A stretch of 57,732 bases of DNA, taken from JANRIC01 sp033765345 (GTDB taxonomy: Bacteria; Bacteroidota; Bacteroidia; Cytophagales; Microscillaceae). Both the position numbers and the translations under genes were made by a program. The DNA lies in NCBI GenBank assembly GCA_033765345.1, contig JANRIC010000261.1:1-57732 (forward strand), written 5' to 3'. Positions 43,554 through 54,100 of this stretch are shown here, piece after piece. The number at the start of each line of letters is the position of its first letter. Position 1 is the stretch's first letter. The notes beneath the pieces were generated by a model. The model saw nothing but the letters and a program-made list of their open reading frames with translations. It had not been told where the DNA came from and ran no database searches.

Positions 43554-45677
43554 ATGGCTGACTTAAAAAAATTAAGAAATATCGGGATCATGGCACATAT
43601 TGATGCCGGTAAAACCACCACCACCGAGCGGATTCTGTATTATACAGGTCTGACGCACAAAATCGGTGAGGTGCATGAAGGTGCTGCAACAATGGACTGG
43701 ATGGAGCAAGAACAGGAGCGAGGAATTACCATCACTTCGGCAGCAACTACCACTTTTTGGAAATATCCTACGGATAAAGGGCAAGTCACCGACCAAACCG
43801 AAGACTATCGAATCAATATCATCGATACCCCCGGTCACGTTGACTTTACCGTTGAGGTGGAGCGATCTCTTCGTGTATTGGATGGGGCTGTGGCACTTTT
43901 CTGTGCAGTATCCGGGGTTGAGCCTCAGTCTGAAACCGTATGGCGTCAAGCAGATAAATATCGCGTCCCACGTGTTTGTTTTGTCAATAAAATGGACCGT
44001 GCAGGAGCCGATTTTTATAATGTGATCAATGATATTCGTGAAAAACTAAAAGCCAATCCCGTTCCTTTGCAAATCCCTATCGGTGCTGAAGACAAATTTA
44101 CAGGGGTTGTGGACTTGGTGAAATATAAAGGCATCATCTGGAATGAAGATGATAAAGGAATGACTTACCAAACCATCGACATTCCTGAAGACCTGAAAGA
44201 AGAAGCCGAAAAATGGAGAGCTGAGTTGATTGAAAACGTAGCTTTGTATGACGAAGAGCTTTTTGTCAAATTTGATGAAGACCCTGACTCTATTACCGAA
44301 GAAGAAGTCATGGCAGCTATCCGCTCTGCGGTCATAGATATGTCTATGTTCCCCGTATTTTGCGGCTCTGCCTTCAAAAATAAAGGCGTTCAGGCTGTTT
44401 TGGATGGAGTTTGTGCGTATTTGCCTTCTCCTTTGGATCTACCTGATGTTACAGGATTCAACCCTGATACTGAGAAAGAAGAAATCAGAAGACCAGATGT
44501 GAATGAGCCTTTTGCAGCATTGGCCTTCAAAATCGCTACTGACCCCTTCGTAGGCCGTTTGTGCTTTATGCGTGTGTATTCGGGTACTCTAGAATCAGGC
44601 TCTTATATCCTGAATATGCGTACCGGTAAAAAAGAGCGTATTTCACGCCTGATGCAAATGCACGCCAATAAGAAAAATCAAATTGATAAGGTAGAAGCAG
44701 GGGATATTTGTGCAGGTGTTGGTTTTAAAGATATTAAAACCGGTGATACTCTAGTAATCGAAGGTAAACCCATCATTCTTGAGGAAATGACCTTCCCTGA
44801 ACCAGTAATCGGGTACGCCATTGAAGCCAAAAAACAAGCCGATGTGGATAAACTATCCAATGCCATCACCAAACTGGTAGAAGAAGACCCTACACTCCGT
44901 GTGGAAACTGACGAAGAAACTGGTCAGACCGTTATCAAAGGAATGGGCGAGCTTCACCTGGAGATCATCCTGGATCGTATGAAGCGTGAGTTTAATGTAG
45001 AAGTAAACCAAGGTGCGCCTCAGGTAGCTTACAAAGAATCTATCACCAAAAATGTAGAACACAAAGAAGTCTACAAAAAACAAACGGGTGGTCGTGGTAA
45101 GTTTGCTGATATTACTTTTGAATTAATGCCTAGAACTGACGAAAAACAAGGACTTGAATTCGTCAATGAAATCAAAGGAGGGTCTATTCCCAAAGAATTT
45201 ATCCCTGCCATCGAGAAAGGATTTGCCAGCGCAATGTCTAACGGACCGCTTGCTGGTTATCCAATTGATTCTATGAGGGTACGTCTTTTTGATGGTTCTT
45301 ACCACGATGTGGATTCTGACTCGCTGTCTTTTGAACTTGCTGCCCGTATCGGATTCAAAGAAGCTGCTAAAAAAGCCGCTCCCAAACTCCTCGAGCCGAT
45401 TATGGCCGTAGAAGTAGTAACACCTGACGAATACACCGGTCCCGTAACCGGTGACCTCAACCGTAGAAGAGGTATTATGAAGGGTATGGATACCAAAGCC
45501 GGTGCTCAATTGATTAAGGCAGACGTTCCTTTGTCTGAGCTGTTTGGTTATGTGACAGATTTACGCACCATTTCTTCCGGTCGTGCTTCTGCTTCATTGA
45601 CCTTCTCACATTATGCTGAGATACCAAATAACCTTGCTGAGGAAGTAATCAAAAAGACCAAAGGAGTAAATTCTTAA
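43554..45677 (+). CDS. fusA: Translation elongation factor G
   Basis: 707 aa, normal length. GTPase motifs are intact: P-loop AHIDAGKTTTTERILYY, DTPGHVDFTVEVERSLRVLD, NKMDRAG, and GSAFKNKGVQ in the G5 region. Domains II-V follow, with GMGELHLEIILDRMKREFNV and the C-terminal SELFGYVTDLRTISSGRAS. EF-G drives translocation. The sequence is of the classical type, with no insertions suggesting a paralogue specialised for recycling. A terminator-like hairpin follows the stop, ahead of rpsJ. Confidence 0.99.
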   Translation: MADLKKLRNIGIMAHIDAGKTTTTERILYYTGLTHKIGEVHEGAATMDWMEQEQERGITITSAATTTFWKYPTDKGQVTDQTEDYRINIIDTPGHVDFTVEVERSLRVLDGAVALFCAVSGVEPQSETVWRQADKYRVPRVCFVNKMDRAGADFYNVINDIREKLKANPVPLQIPIGAEDKFTGVVDLVKYKGIIWNEDDKGMTYQTIDIPEDLKEEAEKWRAELIENVALYDEELFVKFDEDPDSITEEEVMAAIRSAVIDMSMFPVFCGSAFKNKGVQAVLDGVCAYLPSPLDLPDVTGFNPDTEKEEIRRPDVNEPFAALAFKIATDPFVGRLCFMRVYSGTLESGSYILNMRTGKKERISRLMQMHANKKNQIDKVEAGDICAGVGFKDIKTGDTLVIEGKPIILEEMTFPEPVIGYAIEAKKQADVDKLSNAITKLVEEDPTLRVETDEETGQTVIKGMGELHLEIILDRMKREFNVEVNQGAPQVAYKESITKNVEHKEVYKKQTGGRGKFADITFELMPRTDEKQGLEFVNEIKGGSIPKEFIPAIEKGFASAMSNGPLAGYPIDSMRVRLFDGSYHDVDSDSLSFELAARIGFKEAAKKAAPKLLEPIMAVEVVTPDEYTGPVTGDLNRRRGIMKGMDTKAGAQLIKADVPLSELFGYVTDLRTISSGRASASLTFSHYAEIPNNLAEEVIKKTKGVNS

Positions 45678-45699
45678 TAAGCAATTTTTGAAGAAAAAG

Positions 45700-45728
45700 G
45701 AAGGCTTTATGTATTAAAGCCTTCTTTT
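45700..45728 (+). terminator. Terminator/attenuator between fusA and rpsJ
   Basis: GAAGGCTTTA (45700-45709) pairs perfectly with TAAAGCCTTC (45715-45724) across a 5-base loop and is followed by TTTT. It lies 22 bp after the fusA stop and 20 bp before rpsJ, so rpsJ expression needs readthrough, RNA processing or another start. Confidence 0.8.
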
Positions 45729-45748
45729 AAAGAAGATAGATCAAAAAA

Positions 45749-46054
45749 ATGAATCAAAAAATTAGAATTAAGTTAAAATCTTACGATCATAATCTTGTGG
45801 ATAAATCCTCTGAAAAAATCGTAAAAGCTGTGAAATCTACTGGTGCAGTGGTGAACGGACCTATTCCCCTTCCTACCAAAAAGGAAATTTTCACAGTATT
45901 GAGATCTCCACACGTAAATAAAAAATCAAGAGAACAGTTTCAATTGAATACCTACAAAAGGTTGGTAGATATCTACTCTACCAGTGCCAAAACCGTAGAC
46001 GCTTTGATGAAATTGGAATTGCCCAGTGGAGTGGATGTTGAGATCAAAGTGTGA
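45749..46054 (+). CDS. rpsJ: 30S ribosomal protein S10
   Basis: 101 aa. Recognised by IRIKLKSYDHNLVDKSSEKI at the start, VNGPIPLPTKKEIFTVLRSP and SREQFQLNTYKRLVDIY, which form the head-domain contacts and the NusB-binding surface. In most Bacteroidota rpsJ leads straight into rplC-rplD-rplW. Here it is followed instead by a terminator and a convergent purine nucleoside phosphorylase gene, so the S10 operon continues elsewhere. Confidence 0.98.
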   Translation: MNQKIRIKLKSYDHNLVDKSSEKIVKAVKSTGAVVNGPIPLPTKKEIFTVLRSPHVNKKSREQFQLNTYKRLVDIYSTSAKTVDALMKLELPSGVDVEIKV

Positions 46055-46080
46055 CGAAGTTTTCTTCAAAAAATAAGCAC

Positions 46081-46106
46081 AAAGCCGGTTTTTAGCCGGC
46101 TTTTTT
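46081..46106. terminator. Intrinsic terminator after rpsJ
   Basis: AAAGCCGG (46081-46088) pairs with CCGGCTTT (46096-46103) across a 7-base loop, and the right arm runs on into TTTTTT. It lies 26 bp past the rpsJ stop and against the stop of the convergent phosphorylase gene, so it can serve both. Confidence 0.92.
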
Positions 46107-46107
46107 A

Positions 46108-46920
46108 TCAACTTGCCGCAATCAACTCTTTGATGAGAATAGTCAGATTAGGTTCTGCTTTTTGCGCTGCAGCAATTACTTCTTCTACCGTCACGTGTTT
46201 TAAAGCTCCCTCAAAACAAAGATCTGTAATCACGGATACAGCAAAAGTAGGCAGATTCATGTGTCTTGCCACAATTACTTCTGGTACTGTGGACATACCA
46301 ACAGCATCCGCCCCAATGATTCTTAAAAATTTATACTCCGCAGGAGTCTCAAGATTCGGACCCGATACACTGACATATACTCCCTGATGTGCCGTAAAGC
46401 TATGCTTTTGAGCTATCCGAAGCGCTTTTTCAATCATAGATTTGTCATAAGTCTCTAGCATATCCGGAAATCTAACCCCTAACTCGTCCTCGTTTTTCCC
46501 TCTCAACGGGTTATCAGGAAGTAAGTTAATATGGTCATGAAGTACCATTAATTCGCTAATTTTATAACTTGGGTTTAAACCCCCAGCAGCATTAGAAACT
46601 AATAACTGCTTGATGCCAAGACTTTTTAATACTCTTACCGGAAAAGTAACTTCCTGCATCGAGTATCCTTCATAATAATGAAAACGCCCCTGCATTGCTA
46701 CCACCGGGCGGTCTGACAAACGCCCAAAAATCAATTTGCCGTGATGAGATTCTACCGTAGATATGGGAAAATAAGGAATATCATCATATTCTATCACTAC
46801 ATCTATGTCAATTTCTTTGATCAAAGCTCCCAAACCTGTACCCAGGATAATGCCGAACTCAGGCTCTGTACTGACAAGGGTCTGAATGAAGCGAGTCGCT
46901 TCTTGAATTTTTTCTATCAC
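46108..46920 (-). CDS. punA: Purine-nucleoside phosphorylase (trimeric type)
   Basis: 270 aa. Family-2 PNP (inosine/guanosine phosphorylase). Signatures are FGIILGTGLGALIKEI (phosphate loop), MQGRFHYYEGYSMQEVTFPV, LLVSNAAGGLNPSYKISELM and GADAVGMSTVPEVIVARHMN, with the base-binding Glu/Asn region near the C-terminus (VITDLCFEGALKHV). It splits purine nucleosides with phosphate to free base and ribose 1-phosphate in the salvage pathway. Monocistronic; no promoter consensus was seen in the 157 bp upstream. Confidence 0.95.
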   Translation of the reverse strand: MIEKIQEATRFIQTLVSTEPEFGIILGTGLGALIKEIDIDVVIEYDDIPYFPISTVESHHGKLIFGRLSDRPVVAMQGRFHYYEGYSMQEVTFPVRVLKSLGIKQLLVSNAAGGLNPSYKISELMVLHDHINLLPDNPLRGKNEDELGVRFPDMLETYDKSMIEKALRIAQKHSFTAHQGVYVSVSGPNLETPAEYKFLRIIGADAVGMSTVPEVIVARHMNLPTFAVSVITDLCFEGALKHVTVEEVIAAAQKAEPNLTILIKELIAAS

Positions 46921-47077
46921 TTTTTACAATATTTAATTTGGTAAACTGCCATTTTAAAACCCTAAGTTAGTACGAAAAAAAAATATATATAAATATTCTC
47001 CCCAATAAATTGACACAAAACAGATATTTAATTATCTTGCTGAATAGTATTTGTATATATTTTTAAATACATCCATT

Positions 47078-47698
47078 ATGAATACTTTCAAACTCTTAAT
47101 TGCTTTGATCTTGATCAGCTATTCTATTGATCAGGCAGATGCCCAAAGCCTCACTAAAGATCAAATCAAAAGTCTTAAAAAAGAACTCAAAGATCTGGAG
47201 AAAGACCCTGGGCTTTATCAAAAAATGAAAGAAGAAGAGGTTTCTCTCAATCAACAAATCCGGGATAAAGAATCTTTGATTGCAGACCAGAGTTATCTCT
47301 CTGATGAACTAAACCGCGAGATTAAGAAAAAAGAGGAGGATATAGAATTGCTAAGAAAAGAGCTAAGTGATTTGAATAACCAACTTACCAGCAGTACAGT
47401 AGCCAAGGATACCAGTACTTTCATGACTCCAAAAGGAGGAGTCTATTTTAGCGTACAAATTGGTGCATATCGCAATGAGAAAATAGCCGAAATTCTCAAA
47501 GAAAACAGTAATTTTAGTATCGAGGTAGATAATAACAGCGGTCTGAAAAAATATATGATCGGAAAATTTAACTCCTATAAAGAAGCCAAAAACCTGAGTA
47601 AAATGCTTGCCAAAGCCGGGGCACAGTGTTTTGTAGTGGGTTTTAAAGATAATGCGAGGGTTAGCCATCTTAAACAATTACCTGAAAAATATTTCTAA
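47078..47698 (+). CDS. Secreted coiled-coil protein with SPOR-like domain
   Basis: 206 aa from ATG 47078, which opens a signal peptide (MNTFKLLIALILISYSIDQ...ADAQ); an ATG at 47051 is less likely. Residues ~25-110 form a charged coiled coil (KSLKKELKDLEKDPGLYQ, LNREIKKKEEDIELLRKEL). The C-terminal ~80 residues look like a SPOR domain: VYFSVQIGAYRNEKIAEIL, KKYMIGKFNSYKEAKNLSKM and AQCFVVGFKDN, the pattern YxVQIGAY-x-KYxIGxFxxYxEA. SPOR domains bind denuded septal peptidoglycan, so a periplasmic cell-wall role is likely. Neighbours give no further hint. Confidence 0.85.
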   Translation: MNTFKLLIALILISYSIDQADAQSLTKDQIKSLKKELKDLEKDPGLYQKMKEEEVSLNQQIRDKESLIADQSYLSDELNREIKKKEEDIELLRKELSDLNNQLTSSTVAKDTSTFMTPKGGVYFSVQIGAYRNEKIAEILKENSNFSIEVDNNSGLKKYMIGKFNSYKEAKNLSKMLAKAGAQCFVVGFKDNARVSHLKQLPEKYF

Positions 47699-47848
47699 TG
47701 CAGCCTCCTCTAGCTCAGGTTTTGATGCTTGCCGCTTTATGGAGCGGATTTTATACATTGCACAGCGTATTGGCCTTAGAAAGTATAAAAAACAAGATTT
47801 CATCGCTTTATCCATCTTTACTTTCTTATTATAGAATTTTTTACAATA

Positions 47849-47949
47849 TATACCCAGATTGAAGTGATTTGCCTGATTTTCTTGATTGATTAGCTTGATT
47901 ATTAATGATTTAAAAGCTAAAATCTCGGAAAACCACTTCGGTTTGAGTA
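47849..47949. repeat. Dispersed ~100-bp repeat, copy B
   Basis: This is the second copy of the element at 19393-19514 and is about 21 bases shorter. It includes tacccagattgaagtgattt, ttttcttgattgatta, cttgattattaatgattta and the terminal hairpin accacttcggttt, ending tttgagta. The close match across two unrelated intergenic sites indicates a family of dispersed repeats in this genome. Confidence 0.88.
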
Positions 47950-48091
47950 TATTTTCTGTGGCAACCATCATCCCAGCTCTGTATCTTTATAGATATACAA
48001 AATCTCCTATTAAGAATCAATTCTGAGAAGCCTATTTTTCCTACTGCAAGAAGATCAAAAAACTTATTCCTTTTTTATTCTAATAAAAAAT

Positions 48092-48128
48092 AAAAAAGGA
48101 CTTACAAAGCACTTGCAAGTCCTTTTTT
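48092..48128. terminator. Bidirectional intrinsic terminator
   Basis: AAAAAAGGACTT (48092-48103) pairs perfectly with AAGTCCTTTTTT (48117-48128) across a 13-base loop, giving A/T tails in both directions. It lies 18 bp past the stop of the minus-strand giant gene. Confidence 0.9.
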
Positions 48129-48146
48129 ATTAACTTATGTGTTCAA

Positions 48147-51100
48147 TTAATGAATGACCAATCTTTTAGCGATGCTTTTACCACCTACTTCTAGGCGAAT
48201 TATATAAATCCCAGCAGCTAATGATTTGGTACTGAGGGATACTTTATTCACCCCCTGGTTTGTGCGGATAGGCTGAGTCATCAAGGGTACTCCCATCAGG
48301 TTATTTATACTAAGTAGTGCGTTGCCTTCTGGTACATTAAACTCAATATCCACATTTTCTCCACTAGTCTGAGGGTTTGGAATTAATTTTAGGTCAAAGT
48401 CTTTGAGATCTTCCAGAAGAATACGCACCGGTGGGCCAAAACTGCTTTGACCGTCTACGCTTACGATCCTAAGTCTATAATACAGTGCAAATTGATCTTC
48501 GGGAAGATCACTGTCTAGGTAATCGTATTCTACCAATCCGGTAGCAGCCGAAGCCGCATCTACTCTACCAATAGGCATAAAGTTACTACCATCAACCGCC
48601 CTTTGGATTTCATAAAAAGCAACTTCTTGTTCATTTGTAACAAGCCAATTGAGATAGACTTGTTCACCGATGAGTTTTCCGGTAAAATCCAGCATACTCA
48701 AAGAAAAAACTTTGAGCGGGTCAAGCAGCGAAGAAGTTACGCCGGTTCCCAGTTCACAAGGATCTCCTCTGAGTAAACGATCGAGGCTGGCGGGGTCGGC
48801 ATTGGTACACTCCCCAAATTGAATATCATCAATCCCAAAGTCGTTTCCATTTTTCTCAAGAGAAAGATTTTCTATACAAATATTCATACTACGCACCTGT
48901 GGATCAGCTTTATAAATACATCTGACCAAAGACCATCGATCGGGTTTTTCTCTAATCAGGAAGGAGGATCCAAGCACTTTCAGACGGTGATTTTGAGGCT
49001 CTCCCGGCAAATTACAAGCTGTTGCTGCTCCATAAGATTGCTGACGACTGGCAGCATTATCACTTGATATAGCAAATTCAAAATTATGACTTGCTGGTGG
49101 TGCTGGGTTATGGAAAGTCCTCTCTGAACCCGCAGGGGTATAAAAAGTGGTGACCCCTGGCAGTCGTGTTTGTTCGTTGCTACGAGTACTGTCTATCACT
49201 GTTCCGCTTGCTCCAAAACTAGGGAAAGAACCTTCATTATTAGGGTCTTCCATATCACAGATGGTCATTCTCAGGAATGGGTCTGAACGGGTAAGCCCGG
49301 CGATAAACTCACGATCTCCACTGAGCATATTTTGCACCCAAACAGAAAATACATAATAGCTTGTTGAGCCGAAAGAAGTACCCCGATGGATGGTTTGGCA
49401 CCAGATTTTTCCGGGAGGTAGATTACTGGTGGGGCTGTAAGAACCATTCACAATCATAAAATTCGCTGATTGTTCACTGGGGATAAATCTAGGAGTATTC
49501 AGTTGAGTTTCAAAAGCACTTTGTGAAGGCAATATATTAAAATATCGCCCACTGGTAATAGCCTGAGATTCGGAGATTAGCACTGGTACACAGGGTTCGT
49601 CAGTGACTGCAAAAGAACCTGAGGCGCAATAGGAAGGGTCTTGAAATCCTCCGCTCACGCCTATATTCCCACCATAACCTGAGTAGCCTTTTCCATAGCC
49701 GTACCAGTCTTTTTTGTAAGACCAGGGGCTTTGTGAAATGGCATAAAGCCCTTCGGGATCCATTTCATTTTGTTTGCTTCTCAGATAAGAATAGGGGTTT
49801 GTTAGATTTTGATCCGTAGTTGTATTATTACCCAAATCTCTTTGGTAGCCATAATCAGAAGCATAGTGGGCATAGTCTTCAATGAATGAGGTTCTGTTTG
49901 CACCTGTCACCAAAGGTTTGGTATGCGTGCGAGGGTCTTCTATGCCAAAATAGGTAGCTGCTGCTACCGGATCGCTGATTGCTGGCCAGTTTTCAAAGTC
50001 ACCGTGTACCACAAGGTCGCTGGAGATTTCACAAGGGGCAAAGGGGAAAATACGTATCCTACCCGGCATATTCGGTGCTGTACCAGTACCTCCGGTAATA
50101 TTCATCACCCTGACAAAATAAGTACGGGTAATCGAAGTGCTATCAGGATATAAAGGGAAGGACAAGGATTCGGTACCCTCAAAAACCGAGTTGATACATC
50201 CTACGAGTTCCAGTCCTTTTTCATTGGCGTTGGGGTTATCGGGGTTAGTCAATACGGCACCATCCAAATAAGACCCACAATTACCAGTGGCTCCGGTAGG
50301 ATCTTCTGGCATGGTATAGACAGCTACGGCGGCATTTTGTGTATTAAAGCCAGATATAAAAGCTCCATTGTCATATTGTACTGTCACACCATTGCTTGAG
50401 AAGCCCGTAGGGACAGTAAATTTAACCCAGCCCTGACTTCTTATGGGTGGCGTATTACTTTCCAAAATGTTTTCGGTAGTCCCTCCAATTACGCAGGGCA
50501 GGTTATCGGCTGTGGTAATTGTAGAGGTTGGCAGTTCAAGTTCGTTGGCAGCATTCCAGGCACCAAGTACCTCAAAACTTTTAAAATCGCCTTCCAAAGC
50601 TCCATAATCATTGGCGGGAGGGCAGTCAGGCTGGGCAAGCGTTTCACCCCAGGAGACGCAGAGTTTTCCGAAGGCTGTTTTGCCTGCCGTTTTGTTGATC
50701 ACCCGGATATAATATTGTTCTCCCAGGCTGCTTGCGTCCAATGTTAGGGTTACTTGTTCTACGCCTTCTTCCCCTGTGCCTAATATATCACTGCACGATT
50801 CCAGAATCAGATCGGCTGGATCACAGGCATTGGTGCTTGAAAATACAGCCAGTGAAATGTCGGCAGCTTCATCAAAGGTAAAGTTACGGTTATCGTATTG
50901 GATCGTGATTTGATTGTCGGGGAGAGAATCCACGCTTACTGCATTGGGCACTGTAAAAGTCGCCCAGGCATCTCCGGCGGCACAGGTCAAGGCTTGGTTG
51001 GCAGAAGCCAAAAGTTCAAAATCAAAACTTAGATCTACGTCTCCGGCAGCGCAGTTATGAATTTCTACGGCTATTACATTATTTCCATTGATAAATACTC

Positions 51101-54100
51101 CTGGAGCGATCGGTATCTCTACGAAAGTATCTTCACTAGCTTCGCGACAGAAGCCCGCTACGGCGGTACTTGCTGCACCTGCTGCCAGGTTGTTTCTGTG
51201 TACTTCCGTACCATTGATATAAACAGCTATGCCATCATCTCTGAGTAGTTTTAGCACATAACTGCTATAATTGGCGGTATTGATATTGATCTGTTTGCGG
51301 AAGTAATAAGTAATACGCCCTGGAGTAATCAATGTTTCTTCGTCATTATCTCCGAAGCCAAACTGAGACTCTCCGGTATTCCAGGCTGAATCATCAAAGG
51401 CGGGGGCGCGCCAGGCGGTTCCGAGGTCTGCCCCGGAGTCTTCATATTTCCAGGTTTCGCCTGAGTTGATGATCTTTGAGGCACATCCTACTGAAAGTGC
51501 ATCTATAGCAGGGTCGCTACAGGTATTCAGTCCATCAAAAACATTGAGTGGTACACTACAAGCACCAATTTGTAATACTCTGGCTTGATCGCAGGTGTTA
51601 TTATCCAGATTGCCAGCTGAGATACAAAGCGAACCCGTCATGGTTTTTCCATTATCCAAATCATCGGGGCGAACAATATCCATAATTCGGATGATATATT
51701 CTTCTCCGTTTTGGGTTTGGAAGCTTACTGCTTCAGTTTGCAATCCTTCACGGCTAATACCCAATGAATCATTGGCTGTATCAGCACAAGCCAATTGGTT
51801 GAGTAAATTTCCGGCACCATTTAATCCTAGCCCACAGTCTACGGGGCCAGGTCCGATAATGGCTGTATACACAAGAATAGCAGGATTGCTGTCTACTTCC
51901 TTGTTTTGATAAGACACGGTTACTTCGTTGCCGTTTCCGATAAATCTTATCCAGGCATCTCTTGAGTTGTTGGTTGGAGCTACTGTGAAGTCAGGTACTC
52001 CTCCTACTGCCGAGGTCATATTATCACAGCCACGATCTACACGGGTGATGGTATCCCCATCAAAGATCGTTGAGAAATCGCTAGGATCGTCATAATCTCT
52101 CCAGAAAGTACCTGTATTTTGAAAATCAACAGGTATATCAAAGGCCAGGTTACAATCTCCGACCAATCTAGTCACCAAATTATTATCTTCACAAACATCT
52201 CTTTCGGCTGTATTGAAGATACAAAACCTACCTTCCATCGGGTCTCCATCAATGCTAATGATCTGCACAAAATATTCCAGACCAACGATGGTATTGACCT
52301 TAATCGTCTCAGGAGTTCCTGAATTCAGTACATTATTCACACAGCCTAGTGGAATGAGAGAAGCACCACAAGCCCCTCGATAGACAGCAATCGCTACATC
52401 TTCGTTGAGGTTGGAATATTGAATGGTTGTTTTGGAAGAATTGGCAGTAAACTTAATCCAACCGTCTCTGTAATTGGTGGCAAGCCCGGCACATGTGGGC
52501 GTTACTCCGGTTTGCTGCCGATTAAAACTTGCAGGGATGTCAAAACTTTGATCACAATTTCCTACTAAGGTAGAAACGGCTACTGTACAGATATCTCCTT
52601 GAGCTGTGCTGTCTTCACGGATACACAGCGTACCTGTGGTTGTACTGGGGGTAAAAACAGATAGATTATTTACCACCCGGATATAATAATTGGTATTGGG
52701 TTCCAGGTCACTTCCGGCGATGGGAATAATCTCGCTTCCTTCTACATCGTCAGGTACAATATCACTACATTTTTCTTCGGAAAGTTTATAAATGGTAAGT
52801 TTTCCATTCATCGTTCCGGGATTTTTACGGACTACCCGGATATAATAGAAATTGCCACCAATCGGGGGACTGGCTGCGGGGTCCATGATTTGTGCTTCTT
52901 TTCCTACAACTACTTCATCTCCGCCGCTACACAGGTCATAGCTTTCAATATTATTGCAATCTACACCACCGAGGATATTCAGAATGGCATCGTTACTGGT
53001 ATTTTCATAGACAACCGTAAAGGGTTCCCCATCACTGGCATCATATCGCACCCAGGCATCGGCAGAAAAAGTGCCAGTACAAGGTTCAGCATCATTAAAA
53101 AAAGTAGTATTACTTGTCAAGGTAAAACCTGGGTCAGTAATATTAAAAGTCCAGGTAGTATCTGTACCCAAAGGCGTGGCTACAAAGGCATCACTACAAT
53201 CTTCTGTTGCTATGTTGGTAGGGTCTGTAAAGGTAGTTTCACCTTTATAGAGCACCAAAGCTACATTGTTGGAGACGGTAGGTTGACTGTTGTCATTATT
53301 GTACTCTATAATCAGGTCAGCGGGGCTGGCACCTGTCTGAAATCTAGCCCAGGCATCATTTGTATTGATACCTGACATACACGTTGCCGGATTGAGCAAG
53401 TGAGAGCCTCCATTGCCATTAAATGAGCCTAAGATATTAAATTGTTCTCCGCAGTTCGTGCCGTCAGTAGCATATTGAATGGCTGTATAAAAATTATTTT
53501 CTGCTCTGAATTCATTTTTATAAACACATAAGGAACCGAGCATATCCGAAGTAGGGGCAATGGGTCTTACTACTCGAATATAGTAAACCTGCCCACTAAT
53601 CGCCGTAAAATCTATTACAGAGGTAGGCAGGTTTGAGCAGGCAATTAGATTTGCATCATTGAGAATGGGAGCATCCAAAACCATTAAGCTTGGAGAATGC
53701 CCTGAGATGGTAGAATATTCCATTCTCACACTAACCGGAACACCAGTGTTTTGAGAGAATGTCAGCCAGGCGTCGGTATCTTGGGCAGGATTGGTACAGA
53801 AAACACCGGTCTCAGGCGTATTGCTAAAAGAAGCCAGTATATTTACTTTTACATTACAGTCGCCCAGAGATAAAGAAGGTGAGCTTAGAAAAGGGTCTGT
53901 CAGGAGATTTCTGGAAATAACCGGGAAAATACAGACTCCTCCCTGCATGGCATTGGCATTGGCAATGTTCAGCACCCGGATGAAATAAGTGGATCCTTGA
54001 ACTACAGAAAACTCCAAGGCCTCCGGTCCTACGCCATTGATTACATTGGTACACGTCAGGAAACTAAGATTGGCACAGTCTCCCTCGTAAATTTCCAGGG

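Larger units (their letters stand above)
47699..48146. other. Convergent intergenic region with repeat and terminator
   Basis: 448 bp between the SPOR-like gene (+) and the 2235-aa gene (-). It contains dispersed repeat copy B (47849-47949) and a bidirectional terminator (48092-48128). The remaining sequence is AT-rich and the short frames in it look random. Confidence 0.7.

Noticed and set aside
45123..45509. 128-aa antisense frame in fusA
   Set aside because: Antisense shadow of a highly conserved gene.
47652..47834. 60-aa frame after the SPOR-like gene
   Set aside because: It overlaps the real gene in another frame and has no recognisable features.
52890..53375. 161-aa plus-strand frame inside the giant minus-strand gene
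   Set aside because: Shadow of the 2235-aa reading frame; the composition mirrors the opposite strand.
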